The notes: generated by a model not told the origin, from the sequence alone. Shown: positions 53,004-61,951, numbered from the stretch's first letter. The stretch: 64,000 bases of DNA from Winogradskyella schleiferi (GCF_013394655.1 NZ_CP053351.1:2262501-2326500), one strand, 5' to 3'. Numbers and translations are program-made.

Positions 53004-53339
53004 TCAACTAACCACCACTCCGTTCTTAACCTTAGTTTCAGGATGCAACAAAAACACATCATCCGATTGCACAGCACCAATCACCAAACATTCACTCATA
53101 AAATTGGCAATCTGTTTTTTAGGAAAGTTGACTACAGCTACAATTTGTCTTTGCAACAACTCCTCTTTTTGGTATTGTGTCGTAATCTGTGCGGAGGATT
53201 TTTTAATTCCTAAATCTCCAAAGTCGATGGTAAGTTGATACGCAGGACGATGTGCATTCGGAAAATCATTAACGGCAATAATTGTCCCAATTCGCAAATC
53301 TACCTTTGTAAAGTCTTCATAAGTTATTATCTTTTCCAT
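53004..53339 (-). CDS. csaA: CsaA-like tRNA-binding/chaperone protein
   Basis: The 111-residue protein has a stand-alone OB-fold tRNA-binding domain (EMAP/Trbp111 type) with KVDLRIGTIIAVNDFPNAHR and the conserved FGDLGIKKSSAQIT segment, ending near the family's length of 110. CsaA proteins act as dimeric export chaperones and bind tRNA. The ATG at 53337-53339 (MEKIITYEDF) fits the family start better than that four codons earlier. Confidence 0.93.
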   Translation of the reverse strand: MEKIITYEDFTKVDLRIGTIIAVNDFPNAHRPAYQLTIDFGDLGIKKSSAQITTQYQKEELLQRQIVAVVNFPKKQIANFMSECLVIGAVQSDDVFLLHPETKVKNGVVVS

Positions 53340-53433
53340 AATATTACCCACGAAAGTGGGTTTCTCGTTAATTCAACCTAATGGGTTAACCCTTGGGTAA
53401 CTCATTATTTAATCCTAAAGATATAAAAAAACA

Positions 53434-53988
53434 ATGGCTCGCACAGAATCCAATATGTTGCCACTTGGCACAAAAGCACCAGACTTTAAACTTATCGACA
53501 CCGTTGACGACACCAAAAAGTCATTAGATGAACTAAAAGGAACAACGGCAACCTTAGTAATGTTTATTTGCAATCATTGCCCTTTTGTAATGCATGTTAA
53601 CAACCAACTTTCTAAATTGGCAAAAGATTATGTTTCAAAAGGTATCAATTGCATTGCCATTTCTAGCAACGATATCGATAATTATCCGCAGGATAGACCA
53701 GAATTAATGAAAAAAAATGCCATAGATAATGGCTATATTTTCCCTTATTTGTACGACCAAACCCAAGAGGTTGCCAAAGCTTATGATGCCGCATGCACAC
53801 CCGATTTTTTCTTGTTTGATAAAGACTTAAAATTGGTTTACACAGGTCAGTTGGATGATTCCAGACCAGGAAACGGCAAACCAGTAACCGGAAAAGACAT
53901 CAGAAAAGCTATGGATGCCTTGACAAAAAACGAAACTGTAAATCCGGACCAAAAGCCGAGTGTGGGCTGTGGGATTAAGTGGAAGTGA
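53434..53988 (+). CDS. Thioredoxin-fold redoxin (AhpC/TSA-like)
   Basis: The 184-residue cytosolic protein has a thioredoxin fold. The active-site segment MFIC46NHC49PF has two cysteines as C-x-x-C in an AhpC/TSA-like context (LGTKAPDFKLIDTVDDTKKS). The closest characterised type is the ResA/peroxiredoxin-like group; here it is probably a disulphide reductase or peroxidase of unknown partner. There is no signal peptide. It is the last core-like gene before the accessory islet. Confidence 0.9.
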   Translation: MARTESNMLPLGTKAPDFKLIDTVDDTKKSLDELKGTTATLVMFICNHCPFVMHVNNQLSKLAKDYVSKGINCIAISSNDIDNYPQDRPELMKKNAIDNGYIFPYLYDQTQEVAKAYDAACTPDFFLFDKDLKLVYTGQLDDSRPGNGKPVTGKDIRKAMDALTKNETVNPDQKPSVGCGIKWK

Positions 53989-54043
53989 GATTGATTTCTG
54001 TATAATTACTATTTGGGAGTTACAATATAATAGCTAAATAAGT

Positions 54044-54145
54044 GTGCATAACATGCCCTAATGGATAATATATATTTACAAAAAACGCTATGTTTACATA
54101 TATTCCAAACTCAAATCCTAATAAAATACACGTTGTAGCTAATTT
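54044..54145. repeat. Integron attC-like imperfect palindrome
   Basis: GCATAAC (54046-54052) and GTTGTAGC (54132-54139) resemble the outer R-type boxes of an attC site at a spacing of 94 nt. Inner segments CCTAATGGAT and the inverse of ATCCTAATAA also show partial symmetry. The CGTTGTAGCTAA type precedes accessory genes in many flavobacteria. The match is only approximate. Confidence 0.35.
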
Positions 54146-54160
54146 AAACCAATCACAATT

Positions 54161-55474
54161 ATGATAAAAGCAATTTTATATTCTATTTTATTAGTTGGCT
54201 TTCTTTTTACAGAAAAAGTAACGGCACAAGATCATTACACTTATCCAGATAAAGAATGGGAATATACTTCAGAAAATTCGCCTTGTAGTCCAATGAATCT
54301 ATTAAAACAATATGTAATAGACAGCTTAAATACGACTGGATTAATGATAATCAAAAGTGGTAAAATTGATTTTGAGTATGGTGATACTGAAGAAATAAGT
54401 TACTTGGCATCGGCAAGAAAAAGCGTTTTGAGTATGATGTACGGAAAGTACGTGATTGATGGCACAATTAACCTCAATACCACTCTCAAAGAATTAGATA
54501 TTGATGATGTAAACTCACTTACAGAAACTGAAAAACAAGCCACAATAGACCAAATTATAAATGCAAGGTCTGGTGTTTATCTTCCAGCTGCAAATGCAGG
54601 TTCTGGTGCGAATATGCCTGAAAGAGGTCAATTCAAACCTGGCGAACATTTTTATTATAATAACTGGGATTTCAATGTAGCAGGAACCATTTTCGAACAA
54701 AAGACTGGAAATAACATTTACAAAGCCTTTGAAGATGAATTTGCTATACCATTAGGATTTCAAGATTTTGAGTTGGCCAATCAAAAGAAGTACGGAAATG
54801 AAAAACTATCCATTCATCCTGCTTATCACTTCTATCTATCAACCAGAGATATGGCTAGACTTGGATATCTTATGTTAAGAAAAGGGAAGTGGAATGACAA
54901 ACAAATTATTCCAGAAAATTGGATAAATAAAACAACAACAATGGTAAGCAAAACTGAAGATTATGGTCTTTTTAAAGGTTATAGTTATATGTGGTGGTTG
55001 TATGTTGATTCAGATATAGAATTACTCGAAGGTGCTTATACTGCTGCTGGAGCTTGGGGACAGTATATTACAATTATTCCAAAGTTAGATATGGTGATTG
55101 CCCATAAAACAAAAAGTCGATATGAACGCAGAACACCAATTCCAGCGTATGATAAATTTATTGTCAAATTAATTGAAGGCGAAAAACAAGTACAAAACAC
55201 TAATAAAAATATTGATCTCAGACCCTTTGTTGGAAGTTATACAGATAATTCTGTAGAAGGACAACCTTTGAATCTCGAAATGATCATCGATGGAGAATCC
55301 TTAAAAATAAAAGGACCTATTTTTCCGCAACCTGTAAATATTGTTCTTTGCAGTGAAACGAACGGAGTATTAGACGTTAGAGATATGGGTTATCCATCAT
55401 TGGCTTTCAAAAAAGATCAGCACGGGAAAATACTTGGTTTCAATATCATGAATATGTTCATTGAGAAAAATTAG
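54161..55474 (+). CDS. Secreted serine hydrolase (class C beta-lactamase family)
   Basis: The 437-residue exported enzyme has a signal peptide (MIKAILYSILLVGFLFTEKV, then TAQ) and the fold of class C beta-lactamases/esterases. The nucleophile motif is S84-A-R-K87 and the Tyr-x-Asn motif lies in FYYNNWDFN (about 164-172). The C-terminal 90 residues form a separate lipocalin-like segment. Family members are esterases, peptidases or beta-lactamases, so no drug-resistance role is inferred. The gene is flanked by integron-like sequences and looks like an acquired cassette (inference). Confidence 0.9.
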   Translation: MIKAILYSILLVGFLFTEKVTAQDHYTYPDKEWEYTSENSPCSPMNLLKQYVIDSLNTTGLMIIKSGKIDFEYGDTEEISYLASARKSVLSMMYGKYVIDGTINLNTTLKELDIDDVNSLTETEKQATIDQIINARSGVYLPAANAGSGANMPERGQFKPGEHFYYNNWDFNVAGTIFEQKTGNNIYKAFEDEFAIPLGFQDFELANQKKYGNEKLSIHPAYHFYLSTRDMARLGYLMLRKGKWNDKQIIPENWINKTTTMVSKTEDYGLFKGYSYMWWLYVDSDIELLEGAYTAAGAWGQYITIIPKLDMVIAHKTKSRYERRTPIPAYDKFIVKLIEGEKQVQNTNKNIDLRPFVGSYTDNSVEGQPLNLEMIIDGESLKIKGPIFPQPVNIVLCSETNGVLDVRDMGYPSLAFKKDQHGKILGFNIMNMFIEKN

Positions 55475-55558
55475 CTACGTCAATAGTAGCTATAAGTATT
55501 TAGCCCGACAAAGTCATCCTGGCGGTTTCGCTTTTATTCGCTAGATTACGTGCATAAC
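55468..55558. repeat. Trailing flank of the serine hydrolase islet
   Basis: AAATTAGCTAC (55468-55478) inverts 54135-54145 on the other side of the gene; TAGCTAC and GTAGCTA (55472-55492) form a hairpin over the stop codon; and GTGCATAAC (55550-55558) directly repeats 54044-54052. Together they bracket the gene like cassette borders. Confidence 0.4.
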
Positions 55559-55606
55559 CATCGCAACAAAAATCAAACAAAAAGACCTTTACAGCCCTCA
55601 AAGAAA

Positions 55607-55972
55607 ATGACTTCGAAAGAAACTTACGATACGAAAAGAGAAAATTTTATCGAAAAAACCAAATGCTTTTTTGAATTTTTGATAACGGAATTTGATTTTG
55701 ACAAACCGATTTACAAATTTTCCGAACAACCAAATGGTGTAATAATTAAAGACGTATTTGAATTCAATAATGCGGACAAAAATCTAAAAATTGTCTTGTC
55801 GAATTCTTATCACCCTGTTGATTATGGATTTGAAATCAACTTGACCGATTTAAAAAATGGACAAAAAGAAATGGTTCATAGCGTGTTAAAGGTAAACCAA
55901 GATATCGAACAGAACTATCTCATAAAAGCGTCTGAATATTTAAAAAATGGATTTCGACAAAGATTACGCTGA
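55607..55972 (+). CDS. Orphan hypothetical protein
   Basis: The 121-residue soluble protein (MTSKETYDTKRENFIEKTKC and onward) has no recognised family. It is rich in Lys, Asp, Asn and Phe, with probable strands in GVIIKDVFEFNNADKNLKIV and a C-terminal helix (IKASEYLKNGFRQRLR). The start at 55607 is preferred since the codons before it are part of a repeated-type intergenic sequence. It lies directly after the serine hydrolase in the islet and may be a second cassette gene. No immunity- or toxin-like partner is visible. Confidence 0.6.
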   Translation: MTSKETYDTKRENFIEKTKCFFEFLITEFDFDKPIYKFSEQPNGVIIKDVFEFNNADKNLKIVLSNSYHPVDYGFEINLTDLKNGQKEMVHSVLKVNQDIEQNYLIKASEYLKNGFRQRLR

Positions 55973-56103
55973 AATACAATTGAATAAAAAAACTAATTCA
56001 AACAAAGTTCCATGCTAAAGCACAAATAAATCCCATAAAAACTCATATACAAACTGCTAAAACGATAAGGATATAAACATTAAACGCTAATTAGCAATCC
56101 CAT

Positions 56104-56730
56104 TCAAAGCACATAAAAATACACCATAAAAAAATGGCTAATCGCACCACCTAAAACAAACAAATGCCATATCACATGATTATAAGGGATTTTATCAATC
56201 GCATAGAAAATGATTCCAACGGTATAGAATAATCCTCCTGCATACAACCAAAGTATCCCATCTGAACCAAGGGCTTGGGAAACATTGGAAAAATCGAATA
56301 CAATAAGCCAACCCATTACTAAATACAAAAGAGTTGACGCCACCTCAAAACGTCCTGTAAAAAAGAGCTTGATCACCACGCCAAAAGCGGCAATTCCCCA
56401 AACCGTCCAAAATAAGGGCCAACCTAAACTGTCCGAAAGTGCTATTAGTAAAACTGGCGTATAGGTTCCTGCAATGAGCAAATATATACTCACATGGTCA
56501 ACGATTCTAAAATAATGCCGCCGCTTCTCCCCTTCTACGGCATGGTAAAATGTTGAAGCTAAAAACAAAACGATAATCGAAACGCCATAAACAATGACAC
56601 TAAATAGACTCCATGGTTTTGCGCTATCGGCTTGAATAATCAGTAAAACTAAAGCAGCAATTCCTAAAAGCGCACCCAAACCATGTGTCCAAGTATTAAG
56701 TTGTTCTTCAAGCTTGGTTTGAATTCGCAT
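56104..56730 (-). CDS. Hemolysin III / TrhA-family membrane protein
   Basis: The 208-residue seven-helix protein belongs to the PAQR-type HlyIII family. Motifs are TWTHGLGALLGIAALVLL near the N-terminus, the STFYHAVEGEKRRHYFRIVD-type segment that carries His and Asp, and the final VIWHLFVLGGAISHF with metal-coordinating His residues. In E. coli the relatives regulate membrane energetics and fluidity; haemolytic activity is not implied. It follows DUF4294 with only 2 nt between and is probably cotranscribed. Confidence 0.93.
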   Translation of the reverse strand: MRIQTKLEEQLNTWTHGLGALLGIAALVLLIIQADSAKPWSLFSVIVYGVSIIVLFLASTFYHAVEGEKRRHYFRIVDHVSIYLLIAGTYTPVLLIALSDSLGWPLFWTVWGIAAFGVVIKLFFTGRFEVASTLLYLVMGWLIVFDFSNVSQALGSDGILWLYAGGLFYTVGIIFYAIDKIPYNHVIWHLFVLGGAISHFFMVYFYVL

Positions 56731-56732
56731 CG

Positions 56733-57428
56733 TTAACCTTTGGTATTTGAAGGTGTTTTTGGCCTAGACCATTTGTTCACACATGCATAAAAATCAATAT
56801 CAAAAGCGGGTTCTTGCCGTTTCAATAATTCATTCTGAAAGGCCCTTTGCAGAATGTCCTCAATTAAGTAATCCTCTTCTTCATCAATTGGATTGAATTC
56901 CTTCTTCAAGGAAATATCAAACAAATTGGCCGTACTATTAAACCAAAAGGCACGCCAACCACTCCGTAATTCCTTAATAAGGTCAAAGGTGGTTGTTCCG
57001 GTTTGTCTATGAATTAATTTGACCAAAATCTGACCCTCGGTTTTTGTGAGTTTTTTTAATTCAGCAGAAAATTCATCTTCAATATATTTCTGAATAATCT
57101 TAGCATAGCGTTTTTTATCGCGCTTACGTTCCAATTCATCGAGTCGCTTTTGTAAGGCTTCCAAACGTTCAGCAGCCAACTTGGCATAAGGGTAGACTTT
57201 TAAGGTTTTTCGCCTTAAAATAATATAGCGAATTCTGGCATTACGATCTTCAAATTTTAAATTCGGCAACACCAAAACTTCGTTTAATTCCACTGAAGTC
57301 ACAGGAATGGAATCGCCTTCAATAATCATGTAGTGCACTTCCGTAGAATCTTGTTCTTGTTCTACAGGTCTTTCTTGGGCGTTTAAAACCACTGAAAAAA
57401 ATAAGGCTATATATAAAATATACTTCAT
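56733..57428 (-). CDS. DUF4294 secreted protein
   Basis: The 231-residue exported protein has a signal peptide (MKYILYIALFFSVVLNAQ) and the DUF4294 domain, with VELNEVLVLPNLKFEDRNAR, RIRYIILRRKTLKVYPYAK, a coiled-coil helix rich in Arg and Lys (about 90-125) and TKTEGQILVKLIHRQTG. The family is restricted to Bacteroidota and has no assigned function. The ATG at 57428 is preferred for its signal peptide. It overlaps nothing and precedes the hemolysin III gene by 2 nt. Confidence 0.92.
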   Translation of the reverse strand: MKYILYIALFFSVVLNAQERPVEQEQDSTEVHYMIIEGDSIPVTSVELNEVLVLPNLKFEDRNARIRYIILRRKTLKVYPYAKLAAERLEALQKRLDELERKRDKKRYAKIIQKYIEDEFSAELKKLTKTEGQILVKLIHRQTGTTTFDLIKELRSGWRAFWFNSTANLFDISLKKEFNPIDEEEDYLIEDILQRAFQNELLKRQEPAFDIDFYACVNKWSRPKTPSNTKG

Positions 57429-57553
57429 GACTATCCTTAACGCCAAAACCATTCCAAAGTTGCGATTTAAGCGGAATTCAAAATTAATAATAATTCAATG
57501 CTATAACCTTAAAATCCTATTAATATTATTATTTTTAAGGAAAATTTAAACAG

Positions 57554-58642
57554 ATGGCTAAAAAACAATTATTAAATAAAAAGTCCATGGACTTTTTAGA
57601 AAAATACTTAAACAACGCGTCACCTACAGGATACGAATGGGAAGGGCAAAAAATCTGGATGGATTATCTAAAACCATATGTTGACGAGTTTATAACAGAT
57701 ACTTATGGTTCTGCTGTTGGCGTCATTAATCCAGAAGCAAAATATAAAGTGGTTATTGAAGGTCATGCTGATGAAATCTCATGGTATGTCAATTATATTT
57801 CAGATAACGGTTTGCTTTACGTGGTAAGAAATGGAGGCAGCGACCATCAAATTGCGCCTAGTAAAATAGTAAACATTCATACCAAAAATGGCATTGTGAA
57901 AGGAGTTTTCGGTTGGCCAGCAATCCATACGAGAAATAAATCGAAAGAAGACGCACCAAAACCAGACAACATTTGCATAGACATAGGAGCAAAAGACAAA
58001 AATGAAGTTGAAAAAATGGGTGTTCACGTAGGCTGTGTAATTACATATCCGGATGAATTCCATATTCTGAATAAAGACAAATTTGTGTGCAGAGCTTTGG
58101 ATAACAGAGTTGGTGGATTTATGATTGCAGAAGTAGCACGTTTACTACATGAAAGCAAAAAGAAATTAGATTTCGGATTGTACATAACCAATTCCGTACA
58201 AGAAGAAATAGGCTTGCGTGGTGCTGAAATGATTACACAAACTATTAAACCAAATGTAGCGATTGTTACAGACGTCACACACGATACAACCACGCCAATG
58301 ATTGAGCAGAAGAAACAAGGCTACGCGGAAATTGGTAAAGGACCAGTGGTAGCTTATGCACCTGCTGTACAACAAAAATTACGGGATTTAATTACAGATA
58401 CAGCTGAAAAGAATAAAATCCCATTTCAACGTGCTGCCTTATCGAGGGCCACAGGAACTGACACAGATGCTTTTGCTTACAGTAATGGTGGCGTAGCTTC
58501 TGCTCTTATTTCACTACCATTGCGTTATATGCACACCACTGTAGAAATGGTGCATAGAGATGACGTGGAAAATGTGATTAAATTGATTTATGAAACGCTT
58601 CTTAAAATAAAGGACGGAGAAACGTTTAGTTATTTTGAATAA
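57554..58642 (+). CDS. M42-family metallo-aminopeptidase
   Basis: The 362-residue cytosolic zinc/cobalt aminopeptidase belongs to the TET/FrvX-like M42 family. It has the metal-binding GHADEISWYV (about residues 74-83), the bridging-Asp motif ALDNRVGG, the catalytic Glu pair in SVQEEIGLRGAEM and the final His in RYMHTTVEMVH. Members form large dodecameric shells that trim peptides. It is a single gene, followed by a REP-like palindrome and the Nudix gene. Confidence 0.95.
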   Translation: MAKKQLLNKKSMDFLEKYLNNASPTGYEWEGQKIWMDYLKPYVDEFITDTYGSAVGVINPEAKYKVVIEGHADEISWYVNYISDNGLLYVVRNGGSDHQIAPSKIVNIHTKNGIVKGVFGWPAIHTRNKSKEDAPKPDNICIDIGAKDKNEVEKMGVHVGCVITYPDEFHILNKDKFVCRALDNRVGGFMIAEVARLLHESKKKLDFGLYITNSVQEEIGLRGAEMITQTIKPNVAIVTDVTHDTTTPMIEQKKQGYAEIGKGPVVAYAPAVQQKLRDLITDTAEKNKIPFQRAALSRATGTDTDAFAYSNGGVASALISLPLRYMHTTVEMVHRDDVENVIKLIYETLLKIKDGETFSYFE

Positions 58643-58649
58643 AGTTACC

Positions 58650-58682
58650 AGACCTTTCAGGTTTTAAAAACCTGAAAGGTCT
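58650..58682. repeat. REP-like perfect palindrome
   Basis: AGACCTTTCAGGTTTT and AAAACCTGAAAGGTCT form a 16-bp stem around a single A. It lies 8 nt after the M42 peptidase stop and ends 10 nt before the Nudix gene. It could act as a terminator or be a repeated palindrome. Confidence 0.75.
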
Positions 58683-58691
58683 TAATGCGCT

Positions 58692-59249
58692 ATGGATGAA
58701 ATTATAGACATCGTTGATAAACACGGCAATCCGACAGGAAAAACAGCTTTAAAATCTGAAGCGCATGCTAAAGGATGGTACCATAATACCATTCATTTAT
58801 GGTTATTTACATCCAGAGGTGAAATCCTTTTACAACAACGTTCACATAAAAAAGCCATTTACCCTTTACTTTGGGATGTTTCAGTAGCTGGACATATCGA
58901 TGCAGGCGAAACGTTGATTAATGCCGCATTGCGTGAAACCGAAGAAGAAATTGGGTTGAAATTAAAACCTAATAGTTTACAACACATTGGGATCTTTCTT
59001 CATGAAACCAATTACAATGACGGTCAAATCCAAGACAATGAATTCCATCAGGTTTTTATAGCTGAATTGAACGTGCCCGTAGATAAGCTTGTTATTCAAG
59101 AAGCCGAAGTTGAAGCTTTAAAATTAGTTTCATTTGAAACATTTGAAACACTTTTAAAAAATTGCAAAACCAATAATCATTTTGTAACCAGCAATATAGA
59201 TTATTATAAATTCATATTGAAAACCATAAAAGCAAGACAGCAAATATGA
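58692..59249 (+). CDS. Nudix hydrolase
   Basis: The 185-residue protein opens MDEIIDIVDKHGNPTGKTAL, typical of IPP-isomerase-like/YfcD-type Nudix proteins. The Nudix box is complete: GHIDAGETLINAALRETEEE, continuing IGL, fitting G-x5-E-x7-R-E-x2-E-E. Substrates of this subgroup are diverse (nucleoside diphosphates, isopentenyl diphosphate), and the C-terminal extension of about 80 residues does not identify one. The stop overlaps the PrsW start by 4 nt (ATGA), so the two are coupled. Confidence 0.9.
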   Translation: MDEIIDIVDKHGNPTGKTALKSEAHAKGWYHNTIHLWLFTSRGEILLQQRSHKKAIYPLLWDVSVAGHIDAGETLINAALRETEEEIGLKLKPNSLQHIGIFLHETNYNDGQIQDNEFHQVFIAELNVPVDKLVIQEAEVEALKLVSFETFETLLKNCKTNNHFVTSNIDYYKFILKTIKARQQI

Positions 59250-59923
59250 ATTTACTCTTACTGGCCATTGCACCCATTTTTACAGTTTTATTGTATATCT
59301 ATGCCCAAGATAAATACGAAAAAGAACCAAAAAAATTATTGATTTTCAGTTTCCTATTTGGAGCCATTGTAAGTATCATAATCGTTTTTGTTTTGTATTT
59401 CTTTACTGGACGGTTGATTCCAGTTACTGATCCATTCAGCATTGGACAGCAATTTATTCAAGCGTTTATTGTCGTCGCTTTATCCGAAGAATTTAGTAAA
59501 TATGTAATTGTAAAATATTATGCCCAACCTAAAAAGGCATTTAATGAACCTTACGATGGTATCATTTACGCGGTTATGGTCTCCATGGGTTTTGCCTGTA
59601 CAGAGAACATCATGTATGTAATTGATGGTGGGTATCAAACGGCTATTCTGCGAGCATTCACAGCAGTACCTGCACATGCGACTTTTGGAATTTTGATGGG
59701 TTATTATATGGGAAAAGCAAAATTCTCCAATAATAGGTTTGCCCTTAATATGGCAGGATTATTCTTAGCTGTTTTGTTTCATGGCGCCTATGACTTTTTC
59801 TTATTCATCAATTTTATTCCTGGTATTTCCATTGGTGCTTTTGTTTCCTTAATTATTGGAATTGTGTTATCTCGAAAAGCGATTAAACGACATCAGGAAA
59901 AGTCTCACTTTAAATCTTTGTGA
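59246..59923 (+). CDS. PrsW-family intramembrane metalloprotease
   Basis: The 225-residue protein has about seven membrane helices and the PrsW signature residues: EEFSKYV (Glu-Glu), ACTENIMYV, AHATFGILMGYY and AVLFHGAYDFF with a His. PrsW in Bacillus cleaves the anti-sigma factor RsiW, but substrates in Bacteroidota are unknown. It starts within the Nudix stop codon by the overlap ATGA. The biotin-carrier gene follows 84 nt later. Confidence 0.9.
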   Translation: MNLLLLAIAPIFTVLLYIYAQDKYEKEPKKLLIFSFLFGAIVSIIIVFVLYFFTGRLIPVTDPFSIGQQFIQAFIVVALSEEFSKYVIVKYYAQPKKAFNEPYDGIIYAVMVSMGFACTENIMYVIDGGYQTAILRAFTAVPAHATFGILMGYYMGKAKFSNNRFALNMAGLFLAVLFHGAYDFFLFINFIPGISIGAFVSLIIGIVLSRKAIKRHQEKSHFKSL

Positions 59924-60007
59924 AATTCACAAAATAAAACTTAATATTTTCATATTTTGCAGTTGATTTAGTGATTAAATGCTAATCACTCAATAAATTT
60001 ATAGTAC

Positions 60008-60484
60008 ATGTACAAAATAAAAGTCAACGACAACCATACTTTCGATGTCTCAGAAGAAACGATGGAAAAGCTAGATGTTGTAGAAACTTCTGCAAATAAA
60101 TTTCATATTCTACATCACCATACCTCAATTAAGGCCGAAATTCTGAATACTGATTTCAATCAAAAAACGTATGCAATAAAAGTAAATAACAACACCTACC
60201 ATGTCGATATTTACGATGCCTTAGACCAACAAATTGAAGCTTTAGGATTTGAGATAGGCGCTTCAAAACAAGTCAATGATATTAAAGCTCCAATGCCTGG
60301 ATTAATTTTAGAAATCAACGTGAAAGAAAGTCAGGACGTAAAAGAAAATGACCCCTTATTGATTTTGGAAGCCATGAAAATGGAAAATGTGATTAATTCA
60401 CCTCGCGATGGTGTTATCAAATCCATACAAGTAAAACAAGGAGAAACCGTTGATAAGAATTCACTTTTAATAGAATTTGAATAA
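60008..60484 (+). CDS. Biotin carboxyl carrier protein of an acyl-CoA carboxylase
   Basis: The 158-residue protein consists of an N-terminal dimerisation-like region (about 1-85) and a C-terminal biotinyl domain with the canonical E-A-M-K124-M site, where Lys124 is biotinylated. It shares an operon with the biotin carboxylase that starts 1 nt after its stop codon and, more loosely, with the carboxyltransferase. The domain pattern fits acyl-CoA carboxylases such as propionyl- or methylcrotonyl-CoA carboxylase as well as acetyl-CoA carboxylase. Confidence 0.92.
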   Translation: MYKIKVNDNHTFDVSEETMEKLDVVETSANKFHILHHHTSIKAEILNTDFNQKTYAIKVNNNTYHVDIYDALDQQIEALGFEIGASKQVNDIKAPMPGLILEINVKESQDVKENDPLLILEAMKMENVINSPRDGVIKSIQVKQGETVDKNSLLIEFE

Positions 60485-60485
60485 T

Positions 60486-61925
60486 ATGAAGAAGATTTTA
60501 GTCGCCAATAGAGGAGAAATCGCAATTCGTGTCATGCGAACCGCCAAGAAAATGGGTATTAAAACCGTAGCTGTTTATTCTGAAGCCGATCGGAATTCAC
60601 CTCATGTAAAATTCGCAGACCAAGCCGTTTGTATTGGTCCTGCACCATCTAATGAATCGTATTTAAGAGGTGATAAAATTATTGAAGTTTCAAAATCACT
60701 ACATGTCGATGCGATTCATCCTGGTTATGGCTTCCTGAGTGAGAATGCCGACTTTGCCGAATTGTGCGAAGCTAATAATATCATATTTATTGGGCCGCGA
60801 TATAAAGCCATAAAAGTGATGGGAAGTAAATTAGCGGCTAAAGAAACCGTTAAAGCTTATGACATTCCTATGGTTCCGGGAACTGACGAAGCCATTACTG
60901 ATATTCCAGAAGCGAAAAAAATAGCCAAAGAAATCGGTTTTCCAATCTTAATTAAGGCATCTGCTGGTGGTGGTGGAAAAGGCATGCGTATTGTAGAAAA
61001 CGAAGGGGAGTTTGAATCGCAAATGGACAGAGCCATTAGTGAAGCAAAAAATGCATTTGGCGATGGTTCTGTGTTTATAGAAAAATATGTGGCATCACCA
61101 AGACATATCGAAATCCAAGTGATGGCAGATATGCACGACAATGTCATTCATTTATTTGAACGCGAGTGTTCCATTCAACGGCGTCATCAAAAAGTAGTTG
61201 AAGAAGCACCATCACGTGTTTTAACTCCAGAATTGAGAGCGGAAATGGGACAAGCCGCAATAAATGTCGCACGTTCCTGTGACTACATTGGTGCGGGAAC
61301 GGTTGAGTTCCTATTAGATGAAAACCTCAATTTCTATTTCTTGGAAATGAATACGAGATTACAAGTAGAGCATCCGGTTTCCGAATGGATTGCTGGTGTG
61401 GATCTAGTCGAGTTGCAGATTAAAGTCGCGCGAGGCGAAACACTTCCTATTAAACAAGAAGATCTAAAAATCAATGGTCACGCGTTGGAACTTCGGGTTT
61501 ATGCTGAAGACCCTGTGAATGATTTTTTACCAAGCGTTGGGAATTTGGAAATTTACCAATTACCCAAAGGCGAAAACATTAGAGTCGATAATGGTTTTGA
61601 GGAAGGTATGGATATTCCCATTTATTATGACCCAATGCTTTCTAAGCTAATTACGTATGGCGAAACAAGGGAAGAAGCGATTGAATTGATGATAAAAGCA
61701 ATCGATAATTATCATATAAAAGGCGTAGAAACCACTTTACCTTTTGGACGTTTTGTTTGTGAACATGAGGCTTTTAGAAGTGGCAACTTTGACACCCATT
61801 TTGTAAAAAAGCACTACTCACCTAGCCTTTTAGAGAAACAACATAAGTTAGAAGCTGAAATTGCGGCCAAGATAGGCTTGAAACGTTATTTAGAAGAACA
61901 AAAGGTTGTACGACTACCAATTTAG
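60486..61925 (+). CDS. Biotin carboxylase subunit of an acyl-CoA carboxylase
   Basis: This ATP-grasp enzyme, 479 residues, carboxylates biotin on the carrier protein. It starts MKKILVANRGEIAIRVMRTA, has the ATP loop SAGGGGKGMRI, and carries the catalytic FLEMNTRLQVEHPVSEWIAG segment with Glu and Arg residues at their usual places. The ATG at 60486 is chosen since the longer frame begins with TTG inside the upstream gene. It could be called accC, but the operon does not look like a fatty-acid-synthesis set, so the symbol is left open. Confidence 0.93.
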   Translation: MKKILVANRGEIAIRVMRTAKKMGIKTVAVYSEADRNSPHVKFADQAVCIGPAPSNESYLRGDKIIEVSKSLHVDAIHPGYGFLSENADFAELCEANNIIFIGPRYKAIKVMGSKLAAKETVKAYDIPMVPGTDEAITDIPEAKKIAKEIGFPILIKASAGGGGKGMRIVENEGEFESQMDRAISEAKNAFGDGSVFIEKYVASPRHIEIQVMADMHDNVIHLFERECSIQRRHQKVVEEAPSRVLTPELRAEMGQAAINVARSCDYIGAGTVEFLLDENLNFYFLEMNTRLQVEHPVSEWIAGVDLVELQIKVARGETLPIKQEDLKINGHALELRVYAEDPVNDFLPSVGNLEIYQLPKGENIRVDNGFEEGMDIPIYYDPMLSKLITYGETREEAIELMIKAIDNYHIKGVETTLPFGRFVCEHEAFRSGNFDTHFVKKHYSPSLLEKQHKLEAEIAAKIGLKRYLEEQKVVRLPI

Positions 61926-61929
61926 TTTT

Positions 61930-61951
61930 CAGTCCCAGTCGCAGTCGCAGT
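61930..61951. repeat. CAGTCG hexamer repeat after a stop codon
   Basis: CAGTCC is followed by two CAGTCG units and CAGT, starting 5 nt after the biotin carboxylase stop. It is the fourth short tandem repeat placed right after a gene in this window. Confidence 0.6.

Noticed and set aside
54161..55474. Serine hydrolase as an antibiotic-resistance beta-lactamase
   Set aside because: S-x-x-K and Y-x-N also occur in esterases and peptidases, and nothing in the sequence identifies beta-lactam hydrolysis.
56104..56730. Hemolysin III as a virulence factor
   Set aside because: The family is a widespread seven-helix membrane protein group in harmless bacteria; the name is historical.
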